Shown piece by piece: positions 41,705-50,431 of a DNA stretch of 64,000 bases (its first letter is position 1; the number at the start of each line of letters is the position of its first letter). This stretch comes from JAEUJZ01 sp964460115 (GTDB lineage: Bacteria > Myxococcota_A > Polyangia > Palsa-1104 > JAEUJZ01), in NCBI GenBank assembly GCA_964460115.1, contig CAYWPR010000024.1:10235-74234 (forward strand), written 5' to 3'. The notes beneath the pieces were generated by a model that was given only the letters and a program-made list of their open reading frames with translations, did no database searches and was not told the DNA's origin. A program made the translations under genes and the position numbers.

Positions 41705-43936
41705 ATGGGTGTAAGGCTATCCGATTTGAATGCGCCGCAGCGCCAAGCGGTGACCACGCTGGAAGGACCCCTTTTGGTGCTGGCAGGAGCCGGCTCCGGC
41801 AAGACGCGCGTCATCACGTACCGCATCGCTTATCTTATCGAACGCGGAGCTCGGCCCGAGTCGATTTGCGCGGTCAGCTTCACCAACAAAGCCGCCGACG
41901 AGATGCGCGAACGCGTCGAGCGACTGTGCAGCTCGACAACCGGCCGGTCGGGCGCGGCACGCGGCGTGACCATTTCGACCTTTCACTCGCTGGGTCTTAT
42001 GATCCTAAAAGCCGAGACGAACGCGCTGGGCTTGACCGGCGGTTTTACCGTTTACGACACCGCCGACCAGCTAGGCGTTTTGCGCGAAATTTTGCGCGGC
42101 GCTTTTGACAGCGGCAGCGGCCGGCGGCTCGACTTAAAAGCGCTGCTTTCGCGCATCAGTCGTTTGAAAAGCGCTGGCGTTACGCCCGAAGTCTTTCTAA
42201 CCCAGGTCAAGCGGGCGCGTACGGTCAGCGAGTATGACGGCTACACTGCCGAAGTCTATCCGCGTTATCAGACGCGGCTGCGCGCGCTTTCGGCCTTTGA
42301 TTTTGACGATCTGCTCTGCGAAACGCTGCGTCTTTTGCGCGACGATGCCGAAGTTCGAGCGCGCTGGCAATCGCGCTACCGCTACCTGATGATCGACGAA
42401 TATCAGGACACAAATCGCAGTCAGCTCGAATTTCTGCGCTTGCTCGGGGCCGCCCACGGCAATCTGGCAGTGGTGGGCGATGATGATCAATCGATTTATG
42501 CCTGGCGAGGCGCCGAAAGCCGCAACATTTTGGAATTTGCCTCGCACTTTCCGGGCGCCAGCGTCATCAAGCTGGAGGAAAACTACCGCTCGACCGATGT
42601 GATTTTGGCCGCCGCCAACGCCGTCATTGCCAAGAATACCAAGCGGCACGGCAAGACGCTGTGGACGCGCAAAGAGGGCGGGTCACTGATTGAACTATTG
42701 GCCTGTCCCGATGACAGCGCCGAGGCCACTTTTGTCGCCGAAGAAATCGACCGGCTGACCGCGCAGGCCGGCTATCAACTGCGCGATATCGCCATTTTGT
42801 ATCGAAGCAACGCGCAGACCGCAGCGCTTGAGGAAGCTTTGCGCCAGGCCCGCATCGATTATCATGTCGTTGGCGGCCAAGCTTTTTATGATCGCAAAGA
42901 AGTCAAAGATGCCATCGCCTACCTGAAACTGCTTTGCTTTCCGCATGACGAAATTGCGCTGCGTCGCGTCATCAACTACCCGCCGCGCGGCATTGGGCCG
43001 GGGGCGCTAGAGCGGCTGAGTCAGGTGCTCAAGCGGGCGCGGCAGAAGCGGCCCACGCTGTCGATGTGGGATCTTATCTGCTCGATTGCAAGCGAGCCGC
43101 AGGCCGATCTATTTGCGGCCCGTCCCGCCGCGCCGCCGGCGCGAGCAAACCTTGCCAGTTCCGACCCCTGTGTCGAAGAAGGTCTTAGCCCACGCGTGCA
43201 GGCAGCTTTTGCAAAATTTGTGAGCATCGTGCAGCGTCATCGCGACATTGCTGAGCGACCCAAAACCGAGCTCCACGCGGGGCTTTCGCAGTACTTGCGC
43301 GAGATGGGCATGCAGGATGACCTGGTGCGCAGCGGCCCCAATCGAATTCAGGCCGAGCGCCGATTGCGCCATCTGGATGATTTTTTGCGCGGAATCGAAC
43401 GCTATGCGCAGCGCGTCCCACACTTTGATTTGCACAACCATCTGCAACGCTTGGCTTTGTCGGCGCAGGACGACGATGCCGAAGACGATTTGCGCGACGA
43501 AGTGACCTTAAGCACTCTGCACGGCGCCAAGGGTTTGGAATTTCGCGCCGTATTTTTATGCGGCGTCGAAGAAGAACTTTTGCCGCACCGCCGCAGCATC
43601 GATCCGCGTCCTATCGATGAAACATTGGCCGGCACTACAGATGGCGAAAACGACGGCGACCCCTCGGCCCAAGCTTCCGATATCGATGAGGAACGCCGCC
43701 TTTGCTACGTCGGCATCACTCGCGCCCGCGAGCAGCTTTATATCTTGTATACACGCGAACGCAGCGGCCGCATGGCTTTGCGCAGTCCCAGCCGCTTTTT
43801 GGAAGACATTCCCAAGGAGCTTTTGCGCGTTCGCGACTTGGAATCCGACTTGGCACCCGCCGCCGACAAAGCTGCTGCCGCGCGCTTTGCCGAGCAGTCA
43901 TTGTCTCGCCTGCTGGCTCTCACAGAAGAGCCTTAA
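41705..43936 (+). CDS. UvrD/Rep-family SF1A DNA helicase
   Basis: 743 residues. Motifs in order: Q motif LNAPQRQAVTTLEGP, Walker A AGAGSGKT (27-34), Ia FTNKAADEMRERV, TFHSLGLMILK (Rep-like Ib), II LMIDEYQDTN, III GDDDQSIYAWRGA, IV LEENYRSTDVIL, V TLSTLHGAKGLEFRAVFL and VI CYVGITRAREQLYIL. It translocates 3' to 5' on single-stranded DNA. A Pro/Ala insert near 470-500 is unusual. UvrD, PcrA or Rep identity needs phylogeny. Repeat B lies upstream and repeat C begins directly after its TAA. Confidence 0.95.
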   Translation: MGVRLSDLNAPQRQAVTTLEGPLLVLAGAGSGKTRVITYRIAYLIERGARPESICAVSFTNKAADEMRERVERLCSSTTGRSGAARGVTISTFHSLGLMILKAETNALGLTGGFTVYDTADQLGVLREILRGAFDSGSGRRLDLKALLSRISRLKSAGVTPEVFLTQVKRARTVSEYDGYTAEVYPRYQTRLRALSAFDFDDLLCETLRLLRDDAEVRARWQSRYRYLMIDEYQDTNRSQLEFLRLLGAAHGNLAVVGDDDQSIYAWRGAESRNILEFASHFPGASVIKLEENYRSTDVILAAANAVIAKNTKRHGKTLWTRKEGGSLIELLACPDDSAEATFVAEEIDRLTAQAGYQLRDIAILYRSNAQTAALEEALRQARIDYHVVGGQAFYDRKEVKDAIAYLKLLCFPHDEIALRRVINYPPRGIGPGALERLSQVLKRARQKRPTLSMWDLICSIASEPQADLFAARPAAPPARANLASSDPCVEEGLSPRVQAAFAKFVSIVQRHRDIAERPKTELHAGLSQYLREMGMQDDLVRSGPNRIQAERRLRHLDDFLRGIERYAQRVPHFDLHNHLQRLALSAQDDDAEDDLRDEVTLSTLHGAKGLEFRAVFLCGVEEELLPHRRSIDPRPIDETLAGTTDGENDGDPSAQASDIDEERRLCYVGITRAREQLYILYTRERSGRMALRSPSRFLEDIPKELLRVRDLESDLAPAADKAAAARFAEQSLSRLLALTEEP

Positions 43937-44057
43937 AGGGTGTCTAGAAAGCTACTGCGCGTCCCAATCACGAGGCCGTCCGTGCTCACGTACTGTAGTA
44001 CGCTCCGCGCGGTCGTCCTCGCGCTTGGGCCTGCTCGCTACGCTTTTTAGACACCCT
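43937..44057. repeat. palindromic repeat C, long form
   Basis: AGGGTGTCTAGAAAGC (43937-43952) pairs with GCTTTTTAGACACCCT (44042-44057) with one G-U. Inside, CCCAA/TTGGG (43963-43967/44025-44029) and CGTAC-TGTA-GTACG (43989-44002) give further stem tiers. It shares CTACTGCGC and CGCTACG with repeat B. It starts one base after the helicase stop and lies between convergent genes. Confidence 0.75.
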
Positions 44058-44110
44058 CTTAGCTTCTGAAAGAACTGGCTTTAGAAAAAGGAATTGTCGC
44101 GAAGAAGGAA

Positions 44111-44902
44111 TTACTGGCAGAGCAGTTTCAGGTTACCGGATTTTCCATCCAAAGTAATCGCCGCCGTGGCGCTGCCATCAAACGTCATGGTGACGATGTG
44201 AAAGTTGCCGACAAAGGTCACTTTGCCCTGCTTTGGACAAGCGTTCATACAACGGCTGTAACTCTCTACCTGCGTTGACCCGTTGATGATGCCCGAGCGA
44301 GTTGAAAAATTTCCCGAGAGGCTGACGCAGGTGCCGTCCCAACCTGCCGTGTAGTTGCCGGAATGGGTGATGGTATTGCCGCGCGCTGTCACCGCAGTGG
44401 TTTTGCTGTTGACGGTGGCCGTGTGGCTTTGGGCGGTGCCGCTTACGACGGCGGTGCTATCGACGTTGATCGCGGCTTTATCGACTTTTAACGCGGTGCT
44501 CGTCAGTTGCACTTGCAGGCTATTCGTGCCGCCGGTGCTTTGCACGGTATAGGTCGCGGTCAGTATGCCGCTGAGATTTAAAAGTCCATATGGGCCGCTG
44601 CAATTGACAAGCGTATAGGTCACTACATTTTGATTGGTATTGACGTCCACACAGCCTGCGGTCAGCTTGGCGCTGACGCCGCTGGCCCCGGCCTGCGCCG
44701 CCTGGTTGCTGGTCAAACCAACCGCGTCGAGCTTTACTCCATCGCTGCTTAGCGAAGTCAGCGCCGAAACCTGGTCCGCCGTATCAATCGAGTCGGCGGC
44801 CACGGAATCTTCATCGCTGCTCGCCGCACCGCCGCAAGCGCTCAAAAGGATCGCGCCAAGAATACTAGGAATACCAAATAACCCCTTGCGCATACTCTGC
44901 AT
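44111..44902 (-). CDS. lipoprotein of unknown function
   Basis: 263 residues. GAGGAG 7 nt upstream of the ATG; lipobox LSAC (Cys23). The mature protein is rich in Ser, Thr, Val and Ala with alternating beta strands (LQVQLTSTALKVDKAAI, AVVSGTAQSHTATVNSKTTAV), and contains Cys pairs (GCVDVNTN...NCSGPYG, CMNACPKQG). It resembles secreted beta-rich lipoproteins common in Myxococcota. No catalytic motif seen. It converges on the helicase gene across repeat C. Confidence 0.75.
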   Translation of the reverse strand: MQSMRKGLFGIPSILGAILLSACGGAASSDEDSVAADSIDTADQVSALTSLSSDGVKLDAVGLTSNQAAQAGASGVSAKLTAGCVDVNTNQNVVTYTLVNCSGPYGLLNLSGILTATYTVQSTGGTNSLQVQLTSTALKVDKAAINVDSTAVVSGTAQSHTATVNSKTTAVTARGNTITHSGNYTAGWDGTCVSLSGNFSTRSGIINGSTQVESYSRCMNACPKQGKVTFVGNFHIVTMTFDGSATAAITLDGKSGNLKLLCQ

Positions 44903-45000
44903 GATGGTTCTCCTCTGTTAAGAATGTAGAAGCGGCTTTGCCGCCGACCTTATTATGCGAATGTTTTGTCTACAGCGATCTATCAAAATGACTTCGAGAG

Positions 45001-45687
45001 GTGCTCTTGCGTGAGCTAATGCCCTGGGTGCTTTTCGCTTGCGCATTGGCGACGCTGCTGCTTTTGCTGGAACGTCGGCGGCGCAATCGGCTCAATCTGT
45101 TAGATGATTGGGCGGCGCGCAACGGGCTGTTTTTGGAGCGGCATGTGGGGGCCGGGGTGCTGGCGCATCTAGAGCCTCTGACGCTGGTTGCGCCGGTGGT
45201 CGATGTACAGCGCCAATGGCACGGCCGCTTAAACCTGCCGGCTTCGGGCGGTCCTATGGACGTCTGGCTGGCCAGTTGTCTTGTCGGCACGCAGCATCGA
45301 CCGCGTCAGCTTTTTTTGGGCATCTTTGACGCTCCCAGCGAATTGCCCCAACTGCGTCTTTTGCCGTCTGGCGAGCACGGCGCGCCCGACAACTTGGGCT
45401 TTGCTGCGGTGCCGGGAGAGGCATTGCCGCCTGGATATCGCTTAGAAGCCTTTATGCCGTTGCCGGCAGCGCTGATCGCTACCTTTGGTCCAGCGCTGCA
45501 GTCGGTGCGAAATTCTACCGACACGCCCGAGTGGCATATCGAACTGCGGCCCGGACGATTGCTCCTTGCAACCTTTGCGCGCGAACCCGCGGACGCCGAT
45601 CGCATGATGGAATTGGCGCTTGCGCTGCGTGCCGCTTTCGATGCCTTGAATTCTCAAAATCGTTCCGACGGATTGGCGAATTTTTAG
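45001..45687 (+). CDS. membrane-anchored protein of unknown function
   Basis: 228 residues if begun at GTG 45001. TTG 45007 (GAGAGG 5 nt upstream) or ATG 45019 are alternatives, and I cannot decide. One N-terminal TM helix (MPWVLFACALATLLLLL) is followed by RRRR, placing the rest in the cytoplasm. The soluble part has segments such as LDDWAARNGLFLERH, LTLVAPVVDVQRQWHG and WHIELRPGRLLLATFAREP. The family is not recognised. Its stop lies inside the first arm of an inverted repeat. Confidence 0.65.
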   Translation: MLLRELMPWVLFACALATLLLLLERRRRNRLNLLDDWAARNGLFLERHVGAGVLAHLEPLTLVAPVVDVQRQWHGRLNLPASGGPMDVWLASCLVGTQHRPRQLFLGIFDAPSELPQLRLLPSGEHGAPDNLGFAAVPGEALPPGYRLEAFMPLPAALIATFGPALQSVRNSTDTPEWHIELRPGRLLLATFAREPADADRMMELALALRAAFDALNSQNRSDGLANF

Positions 45688-45722
45688 TATGCTTGCAATG
45701 GCATAGACGATCGGCATACTAA
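45684..45722. promoter_or_regulatory. inverted repeat between two small membrane/secreted genes
   Basis: TTAGTATGC (45684-45692) pairs perfectly with GCATACTAA (45714-45722) across 21 nt. The first arm contains the upstream gene's stop codon. It could be an operator or a weak attenuator; there is no T-run. Confidence 0.4.
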
Positions 45723-45732
45723 GCGAACGGCT

Positions 45733-46056
45733 TTGATACTCCTATTGCGCAAAATTCGACTGCTTTGGCTGCTGGTGATGCTGGCCGTCGCCCCGGTCGT
45801 TGGATTGCCTTGGGGGGTGATCAGCAGTTCCATTGCGCAGCAAGCCGAAGACGATGACGACGAAGCCGACGGGGCTGAGCAGGTTGCGGCTTGCGACCCC
45901 TGGCAGAAGCAGGGACGCGCGCCCAATTTGCCGCCTACCCATCCTCCCAGTCTGCGTCCGGCACTGCGTCATTTTGCTACTTTTCAGCAGCAGACTTCCT
46001 CCGGAATTCATCCGGGCCTGTCCTTTCAAAGCACGCGAGTTCGACTGCTGCTTTGA
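45733..46056 (+). CDS. possible small secreted protein
   Basis: 107 residues if started at TTG 45733; TTG 45745 or ATG 45778 are alternatives and no SD is visible. A hydrophobic N-terminus (RLLWLLVMLAVAPVVGLPW) looks like a signal peptide. It precedes an acidic patch (AEDDDDEADGAEQ) and a Pro/Gln/Ser-rich tail. Codon choice resembles neighbouring genes. The family is not recognised and it may not be expressed. Confidence 0.45.
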   Translation: MILLLRKIRLLWLLVMLAVAPVVGLPWGVISSSIAQQAEDDDDEADGAEQVAACDPWQKQGRAPNLPPTHPPSLRPALRHFATFQQQTSSGIHPGLSFQSTRVRLLL

Positions 46057-46178
46057 GCCTTGAGCAGTTCCTGCGAAATTATATCTGTGAGCTGGCGCTG
46101 GCCGTAATCGGGCTCTCGCTGCGCTTGTAACGCCGTCAGGTCGCGCAATTTGTTTGTGCATCGGGCGCTGCGCTTATA

Positions 46179-46202
46179 CGGCACAGCAGAGTCGCTGTGC
46201 CG
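46179..46202. terminator. GC-rich hairpin
   Basis: CGGCACAGC-AGAGTC-GCTGTGCCG forms a perfect 9-bp stem. It lacks a T-run, so terminator function is only possible. It is the clearest feature in the 285-bp gap 46057-46341. Confidence 0.4.
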
Positions 46203-46329
46203 CCTAGATCGCCGCGGTGCGTTGCCAGCGCCAGCGGCCGTCAGTAAGTGGGCTGCAGAAGATGCCCGTGCTTGGGCCTAAAAAGGTGCTGCGCGCTGCG
46301 GCTTTCTGCGGGGAACTCTTGAATCAGGA

Positions 46330-46341
46330 GTACGTACGTAC
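46330..46341. promoter_or_regulatory. GTACGTACGTAC palindrome between SD and start of SulP gene
   Basis: This perfect 12-bp palindrome fills the space between the SD AGGAG (its final G is shared with the palindrome) and the ATG at 46342, giving an unusually long spacing of about 11 nt. Confidence 0.35.
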
Positions 46342-48483
46342 ATGATTGTCTCTTCATCAAATCCGCGTAAGTCTGCTCCTTTTAGGGGGACCGCGGCAGC
46401 TGTGCACAAGCGGCAAAGAAGTCTGATTACGCCGCATTTTTTGGCGGATCTATCTCCCTTTGCCGGGCCCTATTTGAAGGAGTTGCGCGGCATGGCGGCC
46501 GATTGGGCCAAGACCTGGCGCGATATTCCTCGGCAAAAGGCGCTATTGCCGGATGTGCTGGCCGGTTTGACCGTGGCGGCTGTGGCCTTGCCGCTGAATC
46601 TGGCGCTGGCCGTGGCCAGCGGCTTGCCGCCGGTGACAGGTCTTATTGCCGGCGCCGTCGGAGCGATGCTGGCGGGTCTATTCAATGGCTCGCCGCTGCA
46701 AGCGACGGGTCCGGCGGCGGCGCTGCAAGTGATGGTGCTGGCACTGGCCAAAGAATTTGGCGCCACCGGAGTGGCCGGGGCAGCACTGGTCATTGGAATT
46801 ACCCAGCTCCTTTTGGCCCTGTGCCTGGCCGGAAAGCTCATTCGTTATGTTCCCGAAGCGGTCCTGGCAGGATTCACCACCGGTGTGGGATTAAAGCTGC
46901 TGGACGGACAGATTCCCGAACTTCTGGGTTTTGATTACAAAATCATCGAGCTGGCGCAGATGATGCATCGTCCGGCTTGGCTGCACAAAGTCTCGTGGAT
47001 TTCTGTGGTGTCCGGTTTGTGTGTGGCCTTTTTTATCTCGGCGATGAGCCGCTTTAAACGCTTTCCGGCCGCCATCGTCGCGCTTAGCGCTGTCACATTT
47101 GTCTCGGTGTATCTGAATTGGGACATCGAGCGCGTCGGGCCTTTGCCCAGTCGCTTTCCGCATCCGATGCTGCCCAATATCGATGACGAGCGCTGGCTCG
47201 ACTTGGTGGTTTCGACGCTGCCGCTGGCACTTTTGGCCGCTGTGGAATCGCTCTTGTCGGCCAGCGCCATTGACCGCATGACCCAAGCCAAAAAGCCGCA
47301 CAATTCGAACCTTGAGCTTATCGGCCAAGGCATTGCCAACATCGGCGTTGGCTTGTTTTCCGGAATGCCGGTCACCGGCGTAGTGGTGCGCAGCAGCGTC
47401 AACGTGCAAAGTGGCGCACGCACGCGCCTGGCGACGTTTCTGCATGGCGCGACCTTGGCCGTATCGGCGATGTATTTGGGACAGTACATCTCCAAGATTC
47501 CGCTGGCAGCGCTGGCCGGACTTTTGTGCGTCATTGCCGTGCGTCTTATCGAACTAGGAACCCTGATTACGCTGATTCGCGATGACAAGGCCGAGGCCTT
47601 GGCGTTTGGCGTTACCGCCATTGGCACGGTGTCAGGACATTTGGTGCTTGGTCTAACCGCGGGTCTAGTGATCTATGGAATTTCGCGCTACGCCCGGCAT
47701 GGTCAATCCATCGATATTCAGGCGGAACAGGAAGCCCGCAAGCAGGGCATCCGTGCCGTGCTCAAAACCGAGGAAGCCCAAGCGCGTCGGCGAGTGCGCT
47801 ATGAACCGGCTCCCGAACACCTAAACTGGCTGCAGAATCTGCGCGGTCGCGCCATGATGGCGCGCTCGGCATTTGTCCATGAGCAGGCCAATGTCGCCGG
47901 CAAGGTACTGCTTGGCGATCACGTGCACATCGCCGCCGGCAGCTCGGTGCGTGCGGATGAAGGCTCGCCGTTTTTTATCGGCAGCAATACCAATGTGCAG
48001 GACGGCGTCGTGATTCATGCGCTGAAGAACAAGCGAGTCGTCGTCGCAGGTGAGGAATGGGCGGTCTACGTCGGGCAAAACGTCTCGATTGCGCACAATG
48101 CACTCGTCCACGGCCCCTGCTACATCGGCGACAATACTTTTATCGGCTTTAAAGCGGTGGTGCACGATTCCGTAATTGGCGCCCACTGCTACATCGGCAT
48201 CGGCGCAATCGTCGTCGGGGTGGAAATTCCCGACAACAAGTTCGTGCCGCATGGCGTGATCGTCGATTCCGCCGACGCAGTGGCGCGTTTGCCTGAGGCC
48301 AGCGAAGCGCATCACGAATTTAATGAGGACGTCGTGGATGTCAATCGCGGACTGGCCGTCGCCTATCGCCGTATATCCGCTGGCGAGCATAGCAGCTTGG
48401 CCTTTCCGCAGGAAGCGACTGCGGGCGAGCCTTTAGGCTTAGGCCAGCGCCGAAACCGCGGATTCAATCCCTACCGTTTTTAA
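46342..48483 (+). CDS. SulP anion permease fused to a CcmM-like gamma-carbonic anhydrase
   Basis: 713 residues. Residues about 60-470 are a SulP transporter: DVLAGLTVAAVALPLNLALA, ASGLPPVTGLIAGAVGAMLA, NGSPLQATGPAAALQVMV, GMPVTGVVVRSSVNVQSGARTRLATF. The usual C-terminal STAS domain is absent. After a linker, residues about 505-690 form a left-handed beta-helix like CcmM/gamma-CA: IAAGSSVRADEGSPFFIGSNTNVQDGVVIHAL, IAHNALVHGPCYIGD. His559, His585 and His590 match the three zinc ligands in spacing (26 and 5). I infer bicarbonate transport coupled to CO2 hydration. SulP fusions with other carbonic anhydrases are known; this gamma type at this position is notable. Confidence 0.9.
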   Translation: MIVSSSNPRKSAPFRGTAAAVHKRQRSLITPHFLADLSPFAGPYLKELRGMAADWAKTWRDIPRQKALLPDVLAGLTVAAVALPLNLALAVASGLPPVTGLIAGAVGAMLAGLFNGSPLQATGPAAALQVMVLALAKEFGATGVAGAALVIGITQLLLALCLAGKLIRYVPEAVLAGFTTGVGLKLLDGQIPELLGFDYKIIELAQMMHRPAWLHKVSWISVVSGLCVAFFISAMSRFKRFPAAIVALSAVTFVSVYLNWDIERVGPLPSRFPHPMLPNIDDERWLDLVVSTLPLALLAAVESLLSASAIDRMTQAKKPHNSNLELIGQGIANIGVGLFSGMPVTGVVVRSSVNVQSGARTRLATFLHGATLAVSAMYLGQYISKIPLAALAGLLCVIAVRLIELGTLITLIRDDKAEALAFGVTAIGTVSGHLVLGLTAGLVIYGISRYARHGQSIDIQAEQEARKQGIRAVLKTEEAQARRRVRYEPAPEHLNWLQNLRGRAMMARSAFVHEQANVAGKVLLGDHVHIAAGSSVRADEGSPFFIGSNTNVQDGVVIHALKNKRVVVAGEEWAVYVGQNVSIAHNALVHGPCYIGDNTFIGFKAVVHDSVIGAHCYIGIGAIVVGVEIPDNKFVPHGVIVDSADAVARLPEASEAHHEFNEDVVDVNRGLAVAYRRISAGEHSSLAFPQEATAGEPLGLGQRRNRGFNPYRF

Positions 48484-48501
48484 CCTCGAAAGGAGACTTC
48501 C

Positions 48502-49383
48502 GTGTTTACGACAGGAATTCTAATCGGACTTGCCGCTTATGTCGGTTGGGTACTTGTGCGCTGCTACTTTCGCGTAGAAGAGGGCCATCGAGCGCTTTTG
48601 ACGAGCTTTGGCGCGCTCATTTCAGATGAAAAAGGACATCCACGCGTTTACCGTCCGGGACTGCATCGCAAAGCTCCCTGGCATGTTGTTCATGCGGTAT
48701 CGATCATGGAACAGAACCTTGACCTGTCCACGCAAGACGGAGGCCGAACGGCGATGGCCGAAGACGGCACCCTTTTGCGCTTCGGTTCGGTGCTGCGCTA
48801 CACGCCGGAGGAATCGCAGCTTGAACGCTACTTATTCGGAATGCGCAATCCGCGTGAGCACATTGCTGGACTTTTTGCCAGCTTGCTGCGCAACGAAATC
48901 GCCAACGTGCGGACCGCGCCAGTGGAACGCGACCGTTCCAGCAATCCGTCCAATTTGCCGGTGGAAGCGGGTTCCTATGCCGCGGTGCGGCGCGAGCGGC
49001 ATCAACTAAACGGCCGCATCGCCGAGTTTTGCGAAACGCATCTGGCCGATCGCTACGGAATCAAGTTTCGCGCCGTCGATTTGAGCGACATGTTGCCGCC
49101 CGATGAACTGGCGGATGCTCTGAACGCCGTCATGCGCGCCCACACCGAAGCCGATACCAATTACGCGCGTGCCGAAGCCGACAGCAGGCAGCGGCTTATC
49201 GGTGCGCAGCGCGGTGTGGAAATCGCGCGCGCCAGCGCCAGCGCCGTGGAATCTGAAATTCAAAGGCTGGCCAGTTACCTAAGCGAGATGCAGAAAAATA
49301 GCACGCTTGATCTGTATGTTCGGCGGCGGCGCGCGGAAGTCTTGTCCGAGTCGCGCACCGTCTTTGTGCGGAGGATGCCATGA
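48502..49383 (+). CDS. SPFH/prohibitin-like membrane protein
   Basis: 293 residues from GTG 48502, set by AAAGGAG 6 nt upstream. A TM segment (GILIGLAAYVGWVLVRC) precedes an SPFH domain: FRVEEGHRALLTSFGAL, VYRPGLHRKAPWHVVHAVSIMEQNLDL, AMAEDGTLLRFGSVLRY. The C-terminus is a coiled-coil helix (AEADSRQRLIGAQRGVEIARASASAVESEIQRLASYLSEM style), as in stomatins and HflK. It probably forms heteromeric membrane microdomain assemblies with the next protein (ATGA overlap). It lies 18 nt after the SulP-CA gene, so it may organise that transporter. Confidence 0.85.
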   Translation: MFTTGILIGLAAYVGWVLVRCYFRVEEGHRALLTSFGALISDEKGHPRVYRPGLHRKAPWHVVHAVSIMEQNLDLSTQDGGRTAMAEDGTLLRFGSVLRYTPEESQLERYLFGMRNPREHIAGLFASLLRNEIANVRTAPVERDRSSNPSNLPVEAGSYAAVRRERHQLNGRIAEFCETHLADRYGIKFRAVDLSDMLPPDELADALNAVMRAHTEADTNYARAEADSRQRLIGAQRGVEIARASASAVESEIQRLASYLSEMQKNSTLDLYVRRRRAEVLSESRTVFVRRMP

Positions 49384-50372
49384 ATACCACCCAGATCTTT
49401 CAACTGCTCATCGGCGCGGCTTTGGCTTTTTTGGCCATTCCGGTGCTCATCCGCATTGTTCGGATGTTCGCCATCGAGGTCGAGCACGAGGAAGCCGTTC
49501 TTATCACCCGCTTCGGAGAGCTTTCGCAGATCTTGAAGCAGCCCGGCTGGCACTTTTTGGCGGACCGCATTTTGCCGTGGGTCAACCTGCGTCGCGCCTC
49601 GCTGCAGCGCGACTTTCACCACTTTCACGATATACACATCAACAACGCGCGTGGGACTACCATGCTGGTTGATTTGTGGCTAGAGCTGCGAATCACCGAC
49701 CTGCGCAAAGCACTGTACGATGTTGCGGATTGGGAACGTTCGCTGCAAAGTCTGGTGCAGCATTCGGCGATCTCGATTCTGGGAAATCGCGACTTTCAGG
49801 AAATCCTGACCGACCGCATCGAGATTGGTGAACTTTTGAAGCGCGACATCGGCGCCGAGACTGCGCGCTGGGGGGTGTCTATAGAGCAGGTGTTTGTGCG
49901 CAACGTGAATCTGCTTCCGGAAGTATCGCGCCAGGTTTTTGAAACCATCGCCGCTCGCTTAGAACGCGCCAAAGCGGATATCGAAGAGGAAGGCCGCTTG
50001 AAAGTCGCCGAGCTCGAAGCCAAAACCAGTATGCAGGTGGCGACGCTTGTGGCCGATGCCAAGGGCCAATATCCGGCGGCCCTCGATCGCGCCTTTTCGA
50101 GCATGTCTTCCGTCCCGGAAGTGCTAACGGCTTACAATGAACTTTACGAGCTGTCGCTGGTTCGTCCGCATCGAACCATCACCTTCAACGGCTTTGCACA
50201 AGCTGAGATCGGCGCCGTTGATGCGCTTATGGCTGCGCCTCCTGTGGGCGTGGGCGAAGGGCCAGCCCCGGCCTATGGCGTAAAGCCGCTTGGCGGTTCG
50301 CAGGAGCGCGTCCTTATGAGCGGCACCTCCGCCAATACCACACGCGGCAGCGCCCTCGACAAATCCGCCTGA
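49380..50372 (+). CDS. SPFH/slipin-like membrane protein
   Basis: 330 residues, start overlapping the previous stop (ATGA). TM helix at about 6-29 (IFQLLIGAALAFLAIPVLIRI), then an SPFH domain: VEHEEAVLITRFGELSQILKQPGWHFL, LQHSAISILGNRDFQEIL (slipin/HflC-like) and GVSIEQVFVRNVNLLPEV. A long coiled coil (RLERAKADIEEEGRLKVAELEAKTSM) follows, with a disordered Gly/Pro tail. It is a likely hetero-oligomer partner of the 48502 protein. HflK/HflC pairs regulate FtsH; no ftsH is present in the window. Confidence 0.88.
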   Translation: MNTTQIFQLLIGAALAFLAIPVLIRIVRMFAIEVEHEEAVLITRFGELSQILKQPGWHFLADRILPWVNLRRASLQRDFHHFHDIHINNARGTTMLVDLWLELRITDLRKALYDVADWERSLQSLVQHSAISILGNRDFQEILTDRIEIGELLKRDIGAETARWGVSIEQVFVRNVNLLPEVSRQVFETIAARLERAKADIEEEGRLKVAELEAKTSMQVATLVADAKGQYPAALDRAFSSMSSVPEVLTAYNELYELSLVRPHRTITFNGFAQAEIGAVDALMAAPPVGVGEGPAPAYGVKPLGGSQERVLMSGTSANTTRGSALDKSA

Positions 50373-50431
50373 CATTTTCATCGCCAGCGCATCGCCCAAA
50401 GGGCTTTCGGCAACACTGCGCCGATCGGCAG

